Shown: positions 43,615 through 52,870, numbered from the stretch's first letter. The stretch is 64,000 nucleotides of DNA from Sorangium aterium (GCF_028368935.1 NZ_JAQNDK010000001.1:1674001-1738000), one strand, 5' to 3'. Notes: generated from the letters alone by a model not told the origin. Made by a program: numbers and translations.

Positions 43615-44289
43615 GTGCGTACCGCGGTCGTGGTCCTGCTTCCGCTGCTCGCGGCCTGCGAGCGCCCGCCGCCCGCGCCGCCGGCGGGGACCGACGCGGG
43701 GGCGCTCACCCCCTGGACGCGCGGCGTCGCTGCGTCGCTGGACGACCGCGGCGCCCGCCTCCGGACGGACAGCGCGCCGGCGGTGGGCTCCGTCGAGCCA
43801 GACGCGCTCGAGGAGATCCTCGCCGCAGCGCGGGAGGCCGCCCCCAGGCCGGCCGATGGCGTGAGCGTCGAGAAGATCGGCACCAGCACAGGCCTTCCAG
43901 CGCCCTCCGCGCTCCCGCCGGAGCCGGCGCCCGCCCCCGCCCCTGCCCCCCGGTCGCGCGTCGAGATCGGCGCGCCCATGGTGCAGGCCAACATGTCGAG
44001 CCCGGCGATCGAGAAGGCGGCGCGGGCGCAGCTCTACTGGGACCTCGTGCAGCGCTGCCGCGGCCCGGGCGGGAGCCTGCTGCCGCCTGACGCCATCCGG
44101 GTGGAGTTCAACGTCGACGCCGAGGGCTATATCGTGGTGCCGACGATCATCGGGAGCGCGTCCGACCCCCGGTACGACGAGGCGGCCACCTGCATGCGGC
44201 GGGAGCTGTCGGGCGCAGCGTTCCGCGCGCCGGCGGGCGCGCGCGGGCTCCCAACCCGGGTCGACGCCACCGTGCCTTCAGTTGACTGA
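43615..44289 (+). CDS. Lipoprotein of unknown function
   Basis: A 224-residue protein. GTG 43615 is chosen because it leaves a compact signal peptide R-T-A-V-V-V-L-L-P-L-L-A-A-C with the lipobox Cys at 15; an in-frame start at 43555 is possible. A Pro/Ala-rich linker is followed by a C-terminal domain with Y-W-D-L-V-Q-R-C-R and V-E-F-N-V-D-A-E-G-Y-I-V-V-P-T-I. The Cys pair (R-C-R, T-C-M-R-R-E-L) and the V-D-A-E-G pattern recall TonB-C-like or AgmX-type endings of myxobacterial envelope proteins, but this is weak. The REP-like array follows the stop. Confidence 0.65.
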   Translation: MRTAVVVLLPLLAACERPPPAPPAGTDAGALTPWTRGVAASLDDRGARLRTDSAPAVGSVEPDALEEILAAAREAAPRPADGVSVEKIGTSTGLPAPSALPPEPAPAPAPAPRSRVEIGAPMVQANMSSPAIEKAARAQLYWDLVQRCRGPGGSLLPPDAIRVEFNVDAEGYIVVPTIIGSASDPRYDEAATCMRRELSGAAFRAPAGARGLPTRVDATVPSVD

Positions 44290-44336
44290 GCCGGAGCGCC
44301 TCCGGGGGGCGTGCTGGCCGCCTGCCGCGGGCTACC

Positions 44337-44700
44337 CACCCCACCGGGCTGCCCACCCCCGGCTGCCCACCCGGCTGCCCACCCAGGTTGGGTCATCCGA
44401 CGCCCCAACCCGGGTCGGGTCCACCGGCCACGCCCCAACCCGGGTCGGGTCCACCGGGTCGCCCAACCCGGGTCGGCTCGCCGGCTGCCCACCCAGGTTG
44501 GGTCATCCGACGCCCCAACCCGGGTCGGGTCCACCGGGTCGCCCAACCCGGGTCGGCTCGACGCCCCAACCCAGGTCGGGTCCACCGGCCCACCCCCGGC
44601 TGCCCACCCAGGTTGGGTCATCCTGGCTACGCACCCCGGGCTCGGGCTGCCCACCCAGGTTGGGTTGACCCAGACCCCCAACCCGGGTCGGCTCGACGCC
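44337..44700. repeat. Mixed-orientation REP-like array with 57-bp direct repeat
   Basis: About four CACCCAGGTTGGGT cores and seven of the type CCAACCCGGGTCGG fill the gap between two convergent genes. The second type is roughly the reverse complement of the first with C for T, so neighbouring units can pair as hairpins. A 57-bp block recurs perfectly at 44371-44427 and 44481-44537, 110 bp apart, showing recent tandem expansion. The array may also end transcription from both sides. Confidence 0.85.
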
Positions 44701-46203
44701 TCAGTCGAGGCGTGAGACCCCGAGCGACCGCATGAGCGCCCGCTTCTTGTCCTGGTGCTCGTGCATCCGGCGCAGGACGTCGACCACGAAGGTGACCGTC
44801 GCGACGATGTTCTCACCCTGGTTGAGCATCACGCACTCCGCGCGCGAGCTCATCGCCGCGTCCGTCACCTCCCCGCGGGTCGGCACGCCGGTCTTGTTCA
44901 GGCTCTCGAGCACCTGCGTCGCCCAGATCGCGGGGACCAGCGCGGCCTCGCAGAGCCACAGGAGCTCCTCCTGGACCTCCGCCAGCCGCATGAACCCCAT
45001 CTCGACGGCCATATCGCCGCGCGCCAGCATCACCCCCACGTTCTCGCTGCGCATCGCCGTGAGCAGCAGCCTCGGAAACCGCGCGAACCCAGGCGTCGTC
45101 TCGATCTTGAGGACGATCCCCAGGTGAGCGGCCTCGCGCGCGCCGAGCTCCGCCTGAATGCGCTCCACATCGGAAGGAGACCGAACGAACGAGAGCCCCA
45201 CCATGTCCGCGTGGCGCGCGATGAAGCCGAGATCCTCCAGATCCTTCGGCGTGAGCGACGGGATCCCGAGCTCGGTGTCCGGAAAGTTCAGGCCCTTTCC
45301 TGGCTTCAGCTTCACGGAGCCCTGGCGGGCGAAATCCACCTCCACGAGCGCGGCCCCCTCGGTCACGAGCTTGACCGTGCCGCCGAGCCGCCCGTCGTCG
45401 TAGAACACCCGGTGCCCGGGCCGGAGGTCGTCGACGACCTCCGGGATGGTGCAACCGAGCGCGAGCACCTCCCCTGCGCCGGTGCTGCCCGCCGAGGGGC
45501 GCGCCCGCTTCACGTCCTTGCAGAGCCAGAGCCAGGGCCGCTCCCCCGGCTCGGACAGCGTGATGCGCGCCGGATCCCCGTCGATCTTGCTCACCCGCGG
45601 GTTGGGCCCGGCGATGTCGCAGAGGACCTTGCACCGGACCCCGGTCTCCCGTCCTGCCTCCCGGAGCCGCTCGATGAGCCCAGCCCACGCGCCCGCGTCC
45701 TCCTTCGCGCAGTTGATCCGCGCGACGTCCATCCCGCCCTCGAGCAGCCGCTTCAGCTCGCCCTTCCGCGCGTCCCCGGGCAGCGTCACCATCACGCGCG
45801 TCGTTCGCCCCTGGCGCCCCTCCCCGAGCAGCGCCCGCGCGTGCTCCTCGAGCAGCGCGCCCCCCGACGCGAACGTGGTCGGCGACTCGCCGGGGGGCCG
45901 CACCACGGGGCGCCGCGCGAGCGCGTCGAGCGCGCCGCGCACGGCGTCGAGGGAGGCCAGCGCGCAGCGCTCCAGGCGCCCCAGCGAGCTCAGCCCGAGC
46001 GACGCGAGCTGCCGTTGCAGTTCGCGGATGTCCTGCTGCCGGACCGCGAGGTAATGCAGCAGGTTCGTCGCTCCCGCTCGGTGCTTCGGGTGCACCGCGT
46101 CGATCAGGTGCCGGTTGCGCTGCTCGTGCTCGATGGCGCTGGCACGCAGCGCCTCGACGGCGGCGAGGGCGCGCTCGACAACCTGCAAGTCGGGATAAAC
46201 CAT
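44701..46203 (-). CDS. Pyruvate-kinase-like protein without regulatory domain
   Basis: A 500-residue protein from ATG 46203 (GGAG 8 nt upstream). About 150 N-terminal helical residues not found in ordinary pyruvate kinase come first. The barrel then shows T-R-V-M-V-T-L-P, M-D-V-A-R-I-N-C-A, a B-domain region, L-K-I-E-T-T-P-G-F (catalytic Lys), L-A-R-G-D-M-A-V-E-M-G (metal ligands) and A-T-Q-V-L-E-S-L with P-T-R-G-E-V-T-D. The usual S-H-G after R-x-N is C-A-K, and the C-terminal allosteric domain is absent. It may phosphorylate or dephosphorylate a pyruvate-like substrate, but true pyruvate kinase activity is doubtful. It lies downstream of the triple signalling module. Confidence 0.75.
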   Translation of the reverse strand: MVYPDLQVVERALAAVEALRASAIEHEQRNRHLIDAVHPKHRAGATNLLHYLAVRQQDIRELQRQLASLGLSSLGRLERCALASLDAVRGALDALARRPVVRPPGESPTTFASGGALLEEHARALLGEGRQGRTTRVMVTLPGDARKGELKRLLEGGMDVARINCAKEDAGAWAGLIERLREAGRETGVRCKVLCDIAGPNPRVSKIDGDPARITLSEPGERPWLWLCKDVKRARPSAGSTGAGEVLALGCTIPEVVDDLRPGHRVFYDDGRLGGTVKLVTEGAALVEVDFARQGSVKLKPGKGLNFPDTELGIPSLTPKDLEDLGFIARHADMVGLSFVRSPSDVERIQAELGAREAAHLGIVLKIETTPGFARFPRLLLTAMRSENVGVMLARGDMAVEMGFMRLAEVQEELLWLCEAALVPAIWATQVLESLNKTGVPTRGEVTDAAMSSRAECVMLNQGENIVATVTFVVDVLRRMHEHQDKKRALMRSLGVSRLD

Positions 46204-46434
46204 GGCGCGATCTCCGGGCTCCGGCGCGCGGACCCTCACGTCCGCTGCAGCGCGACGCGCGGCGCGCGCCGCGCGCCGCGACGATGAGTCCAGCATCGCG
46301 CGCAAGACCAGTCCAGCGCCCGACGCCGGAAGAGCGCGGGCGAGGACGGAACGTCTCCATTCCTCCACAGCAGCGTCATCGAGCGCTGCCATGCGTCGGA
46401 CGACGCGCCGGTAAGCGTCGCGTAGCCCCCGGCG

Positions 46435-48903
46435 CTACGCCGGCGCCCGGTACCGCGCCACGACGACCGTGATGTCGTCGTCCGGGCTCGGGCACCACCC
46501 CTCGACCTCCCTCAGGATCCTGTCTCGGATCGCCTCGGCCGGCGCGCTCTGCACGGCCTCGATGGCGGTGCAGAGCCGCTCCAGCCCGAACTGCTCGCGG
46601 TGCGCGTTGCGCGACTCCGTCACGCCGTCGCTGTAGAGCACGAGGACGTCCCCGTCCTCCAGGACGAACTGGGCGTCCCGCGTCACCTCGTCGATGACGG
46701 GCAACACGCCGATCCAGACGCCCGAGCTCGGGATGCACACGCACCGCCGCGTGCGCGCCGAGCACACGATGATGTCGTCGTGCGCCCCCGCGAACGTCAC
46801 CCGCCCGCCCCGCTCGTACCGGAGCAGGAGCAGCGTCGCGTGCTCGTCCCGCTTCAGGCGGCCGCGCACGTTCTTGTAGAGCGCCTTGTTGAGCGCCGCG
46901 AGCAGCTCGCTCGGGCTCGCGCCCGGGTCCCTGCTCGTCAGCGCCGACACCATGCTCTGGATCATCAGCATCACGAGCCCCGCAGCGAGCCCGTGCCCCG
47001 CGACGTCGCCGATCCCGAGCCAGCCCCCCTCGGGCGTCGCGATGACATCGTAGTAGTCACCGCCCACCTCGGCCGCCGGCGTCATGGCCGCGGAGAGCTC
47101 CAGCCCCTCGATGTGCAGGTGCTCCGGCACCAGCGTCGTCTGGAGGCGCGCCGCGAGCACCGTCTCCTGCCGCTCGCTCTCCTGCTCCAGCCGCTCGCGC
47201 AGCTCCACCTGCCGCACCATCTCCCGGTGCAGCGCCACGGTCTTCACCGCCGAGCCGATCTGGAGCCGCAGCGCGTCGTAGACCATCTCGTTCATGCCGC
47301 TGTTCAGCGCCATCACCCCGAAATACTCCGTGTCACCGAAGGTGAGCGGCATCACGACGACGCTCCTGCGCTCGCTCGAGCTCAGGAACCCCGGAGGGGC
47401 CAGGGAGCGCGACGGGAAGATCTCGGTCGGCGGCGCCACTGCGCGGCCGTCCTCCATCAGGAAGAGCGTCTTCAGGGTGGCTCGCTGGGCGTCGTCGTAG
47501 AGCGAGACGGCGGCGCGCGTGAAGTGCAGCCTCGGCATCTCCGAGGCCAGCATGCGCTGGAAGAGCGGCAAGCTCAGGCACGTCGAGAACCACCGCCCGC
47601 TCCAGCTCAGGTCGATCGAGGCGACCTCGACGTCGAGGCGCTGCCGCCCCTCGACGCGCACGGACGCGCTCCCGATGAGGACGCGGCACGCATGCCACAG
47701 CTGCTCCAGGGCCTCGTTCACGGCGGCGTCGCCCCCGTCCTCGACCGGCCGCCGGAGCCGCGCGCGCAGGAGCGTCACCACGCCCTGGAACAGATCGAGG
47801 AACACCCCCTCGCGCCCGGCCGTGTCGAGGACGCGCTCCAGCACGTGCAGGAAGCACCCCTCGTGGCCCTCGAGCTCCTCTTCCAGCGCCGACAGGAGCC
47901 CGCCGGCCCAGCCGTCGAGCGACGCGGCCGGGATCCCCACGGCCTGCTCGAGCGCGCGCTCCAGCTCGTGACGCCGGCCGCCGAGCGACACCGCCCCGAG
48001 GCGCGGCGGGCTCGTGAGCGGCCGCATCGCGACCGCCTGGTACGCGCAGCCGCAGGACTCGCGCCGCGTGAGCTCGATCTGCTGCATGTTCCGATCGGGG
48101 ACGGCCTCGCCGTCGAGCATGCGCACGACCGTCTCGAGCGCGATCTCCCCGAGCCGCTTGATCGGCTGACGCACCGTCGTCAAGGACGGCTTCGCGTAGC
48201 GCGCCACGCCCACGTCGTCGAAGCCGCACACCAGGATGTCCCTCGGCACGTGGAGGCCACGCGCCTTCAAGAGCTCGATCGCGCCGAGGGCCATGTTGTC
48301 GTTCGCCGCGACGACGGCGTCGAGCTCGACCCCGCGGTCCAGGATCTCGGCCATCGCGGCGCGGCCCGTGTCGATCGTGAACTGGCCGCTCGCGACGAGG
48401 CGCTCGTCGTACGGGATCGCGCGCGCGGCGAGCGCCTTACGGAACGCGTCGGCGCGGATCTTCGCCTCCTCGTTGTTGACCGGCCCGCCGATGTACGCGA
48501 CGCGCCGGCACGCGTGCTCGTCGAGCAGGTGGCCGGCCGCCATCTCGATCCCGAGGCCGTTGTCCACGACGATGCTCGGGATGCCCTCCAGCGGGATCCC
48601 GATGCTGCAGAGGGGCATCGGCGCGTAGTCCTCGCAGAAGCGCTGCACCCCCTCGGCGCCGACGAAATTGCACAGCGTCGCCGACGCGACCACGATGCCG
48701 TCGACCGCCTCCGCGCTGACGAGGCGGTAGATGCTGTTCTGGGCGGCCTCGGAGGGACCATGGGCGGAGAGCGTCTCCCCGACGGCGATCACGAGGTTGA
48801 CGTCGTGCGCCTCGGCGGCGCGCTCGACCCCGATCCGCAGCGCGGATTGGTACTCGCCGCGCACATAATCCATCACGAGGGCGATCGTCCGGCGCTTCTT
48901 CAT
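46435..48903 (-). CDS. Module 1: LacI-type sensor fused to SpoIIE phosphatase
   Basis: An 822-residue soluble protein. Residues 1 to about 290 are a LacI/PBP1-type ligand-binding fold with no helix-turn-helix (K-K-R-R-T-I-A-L-V-M-D-Y, D-G-I-V-V-A-S, Y-I-G-G-P, A-A-N-D-N-M-A-L-G and V-C-G-F-D-D). The motif R-R-E-S-C-G-C ends the domain. A helical segment and a GAF-like domain (about 440-560) follow, then a coiled coil and a PP2C/SpoIIE phosphatase (about 590-820). The phosphatase keeps its metal-binding Asp motifs: G-G-D-Y-Y-D-V, G-D-V-A-G-H-G, Y-S-D-G-V-T-E and D-D-D-I-T-V-V. It should dephosphorylate the STAS protein encoded 19 nt upstream when a small ligand, perhaps a sugar, is bound. Confidence 0.9.
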   Translation of the reverse strand: MKKRRTIALVMDYVRGEYQSALRIGVERAAEAHDVNLVIAVGETLSAHGPSEAAQNSIYRLVSAEAVDGIVVASATLCNFVGAEGVQRFCEDYAPMPLCSIGIPLEGIPSIVVDNGLGIEMAAGHLLDEHACRRVAYIGGPVNNEEAKIRADAFRKALAARAIPYDERLVASGQFTIDTGRAAMAEILDRGVELDAVVAANDNMALGAIELLKARGLHVPRDILVCGFDDVGVARYAKPSLTTVRQPIKRLGEIALETVVRMLDGEAVPDRNMQQIELTRRESCGCAYQAVAMRPLTSPPRLGAVSLGGRRHELERALEQAVGIPAASLDGWAGGLLSALEEELEGHEGCFLHVLERVLDTAGREGVFLDLFQGVVTLLRARLRRPVEDGGDAAVNEALEQLWHACRVLIGSASVRVEGRQRLDVEVASIDLSWSGRWFSTCLSLPLFQRMLASEMPRLHFTRAAVSLYDDAQRATLKTLFLMEDGRAVAPPTEIFPSRSLAPPGFLSSSERRSVVVMPLTFGDTEYFGVMALNSGMNEMVYDALRLQIGSAVKTVALHREMVRQVELRERLEQESERQETVLAARLQTTLVPEHLHIEGLELSAAMTPAAEVGGDYYDVIATPEGGWLGIGDVAGHGLAAGLVMLMIQSMVSALTSRDPGASPSELLAALNKALYKNVRGRLKRDEHATLLLLRYERGGRVTFAGAHDDIIVCSARTRRCVCIPSSGVWIGVLPVIDEVTRDAQFVLEDGDVLVLYSDGVTESRNAHREQFGLERLCTAIEAVQSAPAEAIRDRILREVEGWCPSPDDDITVVVARYRAPA

Positions 48904-48922
48904 CTTGTCCTGCGGCTCTCCG

Positions 48923-49300
48923 TCAGGTGTCCTCGATCGAGACCAGCTCCGGAGACATGCGCTCGAGCGCCGCCAGGCTCCGTCTTTGCCATCCAAGCCG
49001 CGCGTCCGTGCGGAACTGCACCTTGCACTTCAGCCCCTGGCCCGCGAGCCCGCAGGTGAAGCTGATGAACGCTTTCAGGCAGCTCGAGTTGAGAAAGTAA
49101 AGAGCCCTTATATCGAACTGCACCACGCTGATGGAGAGGCGCATGACCTCCGCCTGGAGGGCCCTGAGGCAAAGGCCGAGCGGCGGCGCCGCCGCCATGT
49201 CGCCCGTGCCGGTGAGCTTGACGCCGAGGGTGTCGTCCCTCAGCGTCGGCTCGATCCCGAAGCTCTCCGTGACGACAGGCTCAACCCGTAAACCGCTCAT
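48923..49300 (-). CDS. Module 1: STAS anti-sigma-antagonist-like protein
   Basis: A 125-residue protein from ATG 49300, with GGAGGGGAG directly upstream. The key segment is F-D-I-R-A-L-Y-F-L-N-S-S-C-L-K-A-F-I-S-F, which matches the phospho-acceptor Ser region of STAS antagonists and especially the Y-F-N-S/T-S-S-x-K pattern of SiaC-type proteins. The start lies inside the end of the kinase gene (20-nt overlap), so they are coupled. Its own stop is 19 nt before the phosphatase start. In a partner switch the kinase would phosphorylate it, the phosphatase would reverse this, and the unphosphorylated form would bind an output. The output protein is not encoded nearby. Confidence 0.8.
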   Translation of the reverse strand: MSGLRVEPVVTESFGIEPTLRDDTLGVKLTGTGDMAAAPPLGLCLRALQAEVMRLSISVVQFDIRALYFLNSSCLKAFISFTCGLAGQGLKCKVQFRTDARLGWQRRSLAALERMSPELVSIEDT

Positions 49301-49805
49301 CTCCCCTCCATCCCGCAACGGGCGCCTGCGCGATGATCGTCAGCCTGCTCCCCTCGATCGTGTAGTCCACGTCGAGCCCGCCCTCCGCGCGCACCCGCGC
49401 GAGGCCGAGCCCGGATACCCCTTCTACCATCGCCGTCTCACGGATGAGTTCGTCATAGTGCTTCACAGGATCGCTCGCCGACCTCAGCGCGGAGAGCCGC
49501 CGCTCCACCTCGCGCAGCCGCTCCGGCGACGCCTCGTTCCGCGCGCGAATCACGAGGACCCGCGCGCCCTCGCCCCCCTCCAGCGCGAGCTCGAGGCTGA
49601 CCTCCCGGCCGGACGAGTACTTGACGAGGTTCTCGGCGAGCTCGTGCGCGGCCATGTAGAACCGCGAGCTCGCACTCTCATCGTCCAGCACCATCCCACA
49701 GAAGCTGGACACCAGCCGCAACACCGCGCTAGCCATCCGTTCACTCGGGAAAAACGTGATGCACAAGAACGGTGAAGCGTCCTGGCCCAGTCCGGAAGCT
49801 AACAC
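49281..49805 (-). CDS. Module 1: GHKL-type protein kinase (SiaB/RsbW-like)
   Basis: A 174-residue protein. GTG 49805 is chosen because the same position gives exactly 174 residues in all three copies. The N-box is Y-M-A-A-H-E-L-A-E-N-L-V-K-Y-S-S (Asn as Mg-ATP ligand), and a glycine-rich box V-S-G-L-G-L-A-R-V-R-A-E-G lies near residue 140. This arrangement (E-L-A-x-N then G-x-G-L-x-x-x-R) is that of anti-sigma-factor kinases and SiaB-like kinases. It should phosphorylate the Ser of the STAS partner, whose gene it overlaps by 20 nt. It is the first gene of the module, behind a conserved leader. Confidence 0.8.
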   Translation of the reverse strand: MLASGLGQDASPFLCITFFPSERMASAVLRLVSSFCGMVLDDESASSRFYMAAHELAENLVKYSSGREVSLELALEGGEGARVLVIRARNEASPERLREVERRLSALRSASDPVKHYDELIRETAMVEGVSGLGLARVRAEGGLDVDYTIEGSRLTIIAQAPVAGWRGDERFTG

Positions 49806-49813
49806 GGTTCACG

Positions 49814-49848
49814 CAGCGTACGTAATTCTTGCACCGGATCCAATCCCC
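49814..49848 (-). promoter_or_regulatory. Conserved leader block upstream of module 1
   Basis: The stretch containing GCGTACGT and CCGGATCCAATCCC is closely matched upstream of module 2 (53384-53418) and more weakly upstream of module 3 (about 56893-56936). In modules 1 and 2 it begins 9 bp before the kinase start. Such retention in non-coding DNA suggests a promoter, operator or 5' leader shared by the modules. Confidence 0.5.
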
Positions 49849-49985
49849 CTTGGTCGGCCGTGTGCTCATGTAGGCGAGCGAACGATCGCGAGCGCCCGGC
49901 GCGCCGTTCACGTCGTCCGTCACGACCCCAGCGTTCGCCGCTCCGCCGCTCCGCCGCGCGCGTCGGCCGCGGCTCGACCGATGCG

Positions 49986-52475
49986 TCAGGGCTGCCGGGG
50001 GGCGCGGTACCTCGCCACGACGATCGTGATGTCGTCGTCAGGGCTCGGGCACCACCCCTCGACCTCCTTCAGGATCCGGTCACGAATGACCACGACGGAT
50101 TCGGTCTGGACGGCCTCGATGGTGGTGCAGAGCCGCTCGAGGCCGAACTGCTCATGGTGGGCGTCGCGCGCCTCGGTCACTCCATCGCTGTAGAGCACGA
50201 GGACGTCGCCGTCCTCCAGGACGAACTCGGCGTCTCGCGTCATCTCGTGGATGGATGGCAGCGTGCCGATCCAGACCCCCGTGCTCGGGATGCACACGCA
50301 GCGGCGCGTCTTCGCGCGGCACACGAGGATGTCGTCGTGCGCCCCCGCGAACGTCACCCGCCCGCTCCGCTCGTACCGCAGCAGGAGCAGCGTCGCGTGC
50401 TCGTCCCGCTTCAGCCGACTGCGGACGTTCTCGTACAGCGCCGCGTTGATCGCCGAGATCACCCTGGCGGGGCTCGCCCTCGGATCCCTGCGCGTCAGCG
50501 CCGAGACCATGCTCTGGATCATCAGCATCACGAGCCCCGCAGCGAGCCCGTGCCCCGCGACGTCGCCGATCCCGAGCCAACCGCCGTCGGCGGTCGCGAG
50601 CACGTCGTAGTAGTCGCCGCCCACCTCGGCGGCCGGCTTCATGACGGCGCAGAGCGAGAGCCCCGCGACCGACAGCCGTTCCGGGACCAGCGTCGTCTGG
50701 ATGCGCGCCGCGACGACGCTCTCCTGGCGGACCCTCTCCTGCTCCAGCCGCTCGCGCGCCTCCACCTGGCGGACCATCTCCCGGTGCAGCGCCGCGGCCT
50801 TGACCGCGGAGCCGATCTGGAGGCGGAGCGCGTCGTAGATCAGCTCGTGCGCGCCGCTGTTGAACACCGCGACACCGAACTTCTCCTCGTCGCCGAACGC
50901 GACGGGGAGCGCGATCATGGTCGTGCGCTCCCGGCCCCCCAGGAACCCGTCGGGCGCGAGGCGCCGCGCCGGGAAGCTCGCCGCCGGCGGCTCCACCTCG
51001 CGGCCGTCCTCCATCAGGAAGAGCGACCTCATGACACCTCGCTGCGCCTCGGGAGCGTCGTCATACAGGGACACCGCGGCCCGCGATATCCCGAGGACAG
51101 GCAGCTCCGACGCGAGCACGCGCTTCAGGCTGGGCAGGCTCAGGCACGTCGAGAAGCTCCGCGCGCTCCAGCTGAGGTAGGTCGCCGCGAGCTCCACGCT
51201 CAGCCGCCGCTCCCCCTCGATCCGCATCGACGCGCTCGAAATGACGATGCGCGACACGTGCCAGAGCCGCTCGAGGGCATCGTAGAGAGCGACGCCCCCG
51301 CCGCCCGACGGCGGCCGGCCGAGCCGCTCCCGGAGCACATCGATCACGCCCTGGAAGTGATCGAGGATCGCGCCCCCGCGCCCCGCCGCGTCGAGGAGCG
51401 CCTCGAGCGCGTGCCGGAAGCGGCCCTCCCGCCCCGCGAGCTCGTCCTCCAGCGCCGACAGGAGCTCGCCAGGCCAGCCGTCGAGCGAGCCAGTCGGGAT
51501 GGCCACGCTCCTCCTGAGCGCGGTCTCCAGCGACTCCCGCCGCGCCGCGACCAGGGACGCCCCGTCGCGCGCCGCCGAGGCCGACGGCGAGAGCGAGGCG
51601 CTCGCCTGAACCCGGCAGCCGCACGACTCACGGCACGTGAGCTCGACGTCGAGGAGCGCCATGTCCTGGACGACCTCGCCGTCGAGCATGCGCATCATCG
51701 TGTCCATCGCCTGGGCCCCGAGCCGCTTCATGGGCTGGCGAACGGTGGTCAGCGACGGCTTGGAGAAGCGCGCGATGAAGGCGTCGTCGAAGCCGGATAC
51801 GAGGATGTCCTGCGGGACGCGGAGCCCCCGCTCCGCGAGCAGCTCGATCACCCCGAGGGCCATCTTGTCGTTGGCGGCGACCACGGCGTCGACCTCGACA
51901 CCTCGGTCCAGGATGTCGCGTATCGCGACACGGCCGCTGTCGATCGTGAACGCGCCCACCGCGAAGAGGCGCTCGTCGAGCGGGAGGCCGCGCGCCGCGA
52001 GCGCTCCCCAGTAGGCGTCGGCGCGCGCCCTGGCCTCCTCGTTGTTGGCCGGTCCGCCGACATACGCGATGTTCCGGCGCCCGTGGACGTCGATCATGTG
52101 CCCGACCGACAGCTCGATCCCGAGGCCGTTGTTCACGATGAGGCTCGGGATACCGTCGATCGCCATCCCGATGCTGAAGACGGGCAGCGGCGCGTACGCC
52201 CGGAAGAACGCCCGCATCCCCTCGATCCCGATGTGGTGGCAGAGGGTCGCCGACGCGACGATGATGCCGTCGACCGTCTCCGGGCCGATGAGCTGATAAA
52301 CGCTGTTCTGGGCCGCCCCCCCCTCGCCGGGCAGCGCGAGCGTCTCTCCGAAGGCGATCACGAGATTGACGTCGTGGGCCTCCGCGGCGCGCTCGATGCC
52401 GAAGCGCACCTCGGACTGGTAGTCTCCCCCGACGTAATCCATCAGGAAGGCGATCGTCCGGCGCTTCTCGCTCAT
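49986..52475 (-). CDS. Module 2: LacI-type sensor fused to SpoIIE phosphatase
   Basis: An 829-residue paralogue of the module 1 phosphatase from ATG 52475, 17 nt after the STAS stop. The ligand-binding part has V-D-A-V-V-A-A-N-D-K-M-A-L-G and V-S-G-F-D-D, where the other copies have N-D-N-M and V-C-G-F-D-D, so the ligand pocket may differ. It ends with T-C-R-E-S-C-G-C. The GAF-like region and PP2C motifs (G-G-D-Y-Y-D-V-L, G-D-V-A-G-H-G, Y-S-D-G-V-T-E, D-D-D-I-T-I-V) are intact. There is no signal peptide or membrane helix, so sensing is cytoplasmic. Confidence 0.9.
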   Translation of the reverse strand: MSEKRRTIAFLMDYVGGDYQSEVRFGIERAAEAHDVNLVIAFGETLALPGEGGAAQNSVYQLIGPETVDGIIVASATLCHHIGIEGMRAFFRAYAPLPVFSIGMAIDGIPSLIVNNGLGIELSVGHMIDVHGRRNIAYVGGPANNEEARARADAYWGALAARGLPLDERLFAVGAFTIDSGRVAIRDILDRGVEVDAVVAANDKMALGVIELLAERGLRVPQDILVSGFDDAFIARFSKPSLTTVRQPMKRLGAQAMDTMMRMLDGEVVQDMALLDVELTCRESCGCRVQASASLSPSASAARDGASLVAARRESLETALRRSVAIPTGSLDGWPGELLSALEDELAGREGRFRHALEALLDAAGRGGAILDHFQGVIDVLRERLGRPPSGGGGVALYDALERLWHVSRIVISSASMRIEGERRLSVELAATYLSWSARSFSTCLSLPSLKRVLASELPVLGISRAAVSLYDDAPEAQRGVMRSLFLMEDGREVEPPAASFPARRLAPDGFLGGRERTTMIALPVAFGDEEKFGVAVFNSGAHELIYDALRLQIGSAVKAAALHREMVRQVEARERLEQERVRQESVVAARIQTTLVPERLSVAGLSLCAVMKPAAEVGGDYYDVLATADGGWLGIGDVAGHGLAAGLVMLMIQSMVSALTRRDPRASPARVISAINAALYENVRSRLKRDEHATLLLLRYERSGRVTFAGAHDDILVCRAKTRRCVCIPSTGVWIGTLPSIHEMTRDAEFVLEDGDVLVLYSDGVTEARDAHHEQFGLERLCTTIEAVQTESVVVIRDRILKEVEGWCPSPDDDITIVVARYRAPRQP

Positions 52476-52492
52476 CTACCGCGGCTCTCGCG

Positions 52493-52870
52493 TCAGGCGT
52501 CGGCGATGGAGACGAGCTCCGGAGACATGCGCTCGATGGCCGTCAAGCTCCGCCGTTGCCAGCCCAGCCTCGCGTCGGTGAGGAACTCCACCTTGCACTT
52601 CGGCCCCTGGCTCGCGAGGCCGGCGATGAAGCTGATGAACGCCTTCAGGCAGCTCGAGTTCAGGAAGTAAAGGGCCCTCACGTCGAACTCGATGGCGCTC
52701 ACGCGGAGGCGCGCCGCCTCGGCGTGGAGGTCCTTGAGGAGCAGACCGAGCGGCGCGACCGCCGCCATGTCGCCCGTGCCGGTGAGCTTGACGACGACGG
52801 TGTCCTCCCTCAGGGCAGGCTCGATCCCGAAGCCGTCCGTGACGACGGGCTCAACCCTTAAGCTGCTCAT
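52493..52870 (-). CDS. Module 2: STAS anti-sigma-antagonist-like protein
   Basis: A 125-residue paralogue from ATG 52870, overlapping the kinase gene by 20 nt exactly as in the other modules. The phospho-acceptor segment A-L-Y-F-L-N-S-S-C-L-K-A-F-I-S-F is unchanged. Differences cluster in the N-terminal strand (T-V-V-V-K-L-T-G-T-G) and the middle helices (V-A-P-L-G-L-L-L-K-D-L-H-A-E). Those are positions that could set which kinase and phosphatase it recognises. Function as for module 1. Confidence 0.8.
   Translation of the reverse strand: MSSLRVEPVVTDGFGIEPALREDTVVVKLTGTGDMAAVAPLGLLLKDLHAEAARLRVSAIEFDVRALYFLNSSCLKAFISFIAGLASQGPKCKVEFLTDARLGWQRRSLTAIERMSPELVSIADA

Noticed and set aside
44282..44735. 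Proline-rich frames with P-T-R-V-G-S-T-G repeats
   Set aside because: They only reflect the non-coding repeat array between convergent genes.
46204..46392. N-terminal extension of the pyruvate-kinase-like gene to 46392
   Set aside because: The extension is Arg/Ala-rich without structure, and ATG 46203 has a proper ribosome site.
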